DNA of 64,000 nt. Source: Candidatus Thiobius zoothamnicola (GTDB taxonomy: Bacteria > Pseudomonadota > Gammaproteobacteria > Chromatiales > Chromatiaceae). The position numbers and the translations under genes were made by a program. The stretch spans positions 1-64,000 of the forward strand of contig JAPQLC010000024.1 of NCBI GenBank assembly GCA_030826945.1, written 5' to 3'. Positions 63,289 through 64,000 of this stretch are shown here, piece by piece; the stretch's first letter is position 1; each line of letters opens with the position of its first letter. The notes beneath the pieces were generated by a model. The model had not been told where the DNA came from. It searched no databases and saw nothing but the letters and a program-made list of their open reading frames with translations.

Positions 63289-64000
63289 ATGTCTGAACAT
63301 CAGGCCAAGCTTTATGCTTCTCGTACAAACATTTTTCCCCGCTCGGTGAAAGGCGTTTTTCGTAATATCAAAACGGCTATTTTAGTTTTGGCTTATGGCA
63401 TCTATTTTTTATTACCATGGCTTCGTTGGGAGCGTGAAAATGGGCCAAGTCAAGCTGTTTTGTTTGATTTGGTCGGGCGTAAATTCTATTTATTTGATTT
63501 AGTGGTTCATCCCCAAGATATATTCTGGCTGGCTGGCATCTTAATCATATTTGCTTACTTACTATTCTTTGTTACAGGTTTGGCTGGCAGAGTTTTCTGC
63601 GGTTATTTCTGTTTCCAGACATTGTGGACAGATGTTTTTATCTACATTGAATATTGGGTGCAAGGTGAGCGTCCCGCACGTATCCGTTTAGCTAAGCAAA
63701 ACTGGAATTTAGAAAAAATCCGTAAGCTGAGTATAACTCATTTACTTTGGTTGATGGTGGCGTTCAGTACAGGTATGACTTTTGTATTGTATTGGGGGGA
63801 CGCACCCAGTCTATTGGTTGATTTCATGCGTGGTGAGGCACCGTTTGCCGCCTACGCCACCGCTTTTTTCTTAACGGCGACAACGTATGTGATGGCGGGC
63901 ATTGCGCGCGAGCAGGTCTGTACTTATATGTGTCCTTATTCGCGTTTCCAGAGTGTCATGTTTGATAAGGATACACTTATTGTGTCGTATGATGCATTAC
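63289..64000 (+). CDS. ccoG: Cytochrome c oxidase accessory protein CcoG (partial, 3' end outside window)
   Basis: ATG 63289 follows AGGA; 237 codons are visible and the frame stays open to the window end. The protein starts MSEHQAKLYASRTNIFPRSV and has membrane helices and Cys motifs ('GRVFCGYFCFQTLWTD' and 'EQVCTYMCPYSRFQSVMFD'), typical of CcoG/RdxA/FixG, a Cu(II) reductase needed for CuB insertion into cbb3 oxidase. It follows ccoP by 88 bases. Confidence 0.92.
   Translation, partial: MSEHQAKLYASRTNIFPRSVKGVFRNIKTAILVLAYGIYFLLPWLRWERENGPSQAVLFDLVGRKFYLFDLVVHPQDIFWLAGILIIFAYLLFFVTGLAGRVFCGYFCFQTLWTDVFIYIEYWVQGERPARIRLAKQNWNLEKIRKLSITHLLWLMVAFSTGMTFVLYWGDAPSLLVDFMRGEAPFAAYATAFFLTATTYVMAGIAREQVCTYMCPYSRFQSVMFDKDTLIVSYDAL

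Overview
The window is a stretch of a gammaproteobacterial chromosome. The evidence is gene order and gene set: yhbY / rlmE-ftsH-folP-glmM, the secB-gpsA-trmL neighbourhood, fimV-truA, pilB-pilC-pilD-coaE, a single-chain type AceE with AceF, trimeric-type porins, and a type VI secretion effector island. Many genes are of medium GC content. The order within the class cannot be fixed from sequence reading alone; a Chromatiales-, Thiotrichales- or Methylococcales-like lineage would fit.

Layout. (1) 1-7457: a T6SS VgrG effector island, made of the VgrG C-terminus, a DUF6484 protein, a DUF2169 adaptor, a DUF4150 PAAR-like effector with an HNH-type nuclease tail, a probable immunity protein, a ketoacyl-synthase-like protein without catalytic residues, and a TIGR02270 HEAT-repeat protein. 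An AT-rich block (about 2690-5690) begins inside the effector and ends inside the ketoacyl-synthase-like gene, as if a toxin/immunity module had been swapped in. (2) 7488-13846: thiO, minor pilins pilVWX, fimV and truA. (3) 14021-19282: a cassette array of an integron without an integrase (CALIN). I find eight attC-like sites in one orientation. Most cassettes can be verified because the first bases of the cassette are complementary to the R'' box at its own end. They carry a truncated ORF, a dynamin/Era-like GTPase, a PIN toxin-antitoxin pair, hicAB, higBA, an inverted relE/phd pair and a lipoprotein. A decayed hicB lies just beyond. (4) 19698-35397: housekeeping genes (glmM, folP, ftsH, rlmE, yhbY, a sugar epimerase, a class 1B-like dihydroorotate dehydrogenase, trmL, gpsA, secB, a rhodanese, an ArsR regulator, gph, glnB, nadE, sucDC). 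(5) 35735-42660: type IV pilus genes (two pilins, pilB, pilC, pilD), coaE, a hydrolase and rpiA. A 143-bp palindromic element lies between pilC and pilD. (6) 42921-46681: three tandem porin genes with matching promoters. (7) 47020-58000: a DUF4426 protein, a yefM-yoeB toxin-antitoxin pair, an MFS transporter, rsmG, parA without parB, aceEF and htpG. (8) 58076-64000: ispG and a ccoNOQP-ccoG cluster for the cbb3 oxidase, running off the end.

Together the genes describe a piliated, T6SS-armed, oxygen-respiring (including low oxygen) Gram-negative bacterium. The most interesting part is the cassette array between the convergent genes truA and glmM. It is rich in toxin-antitoxin modules, which are known stabilisers of sedentary integrons, and also holds a single-gene GTPase cassette of unknown function that is a candidate defence gene. 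The second most interesting part is the recombination footprint in the T6SS effector island.
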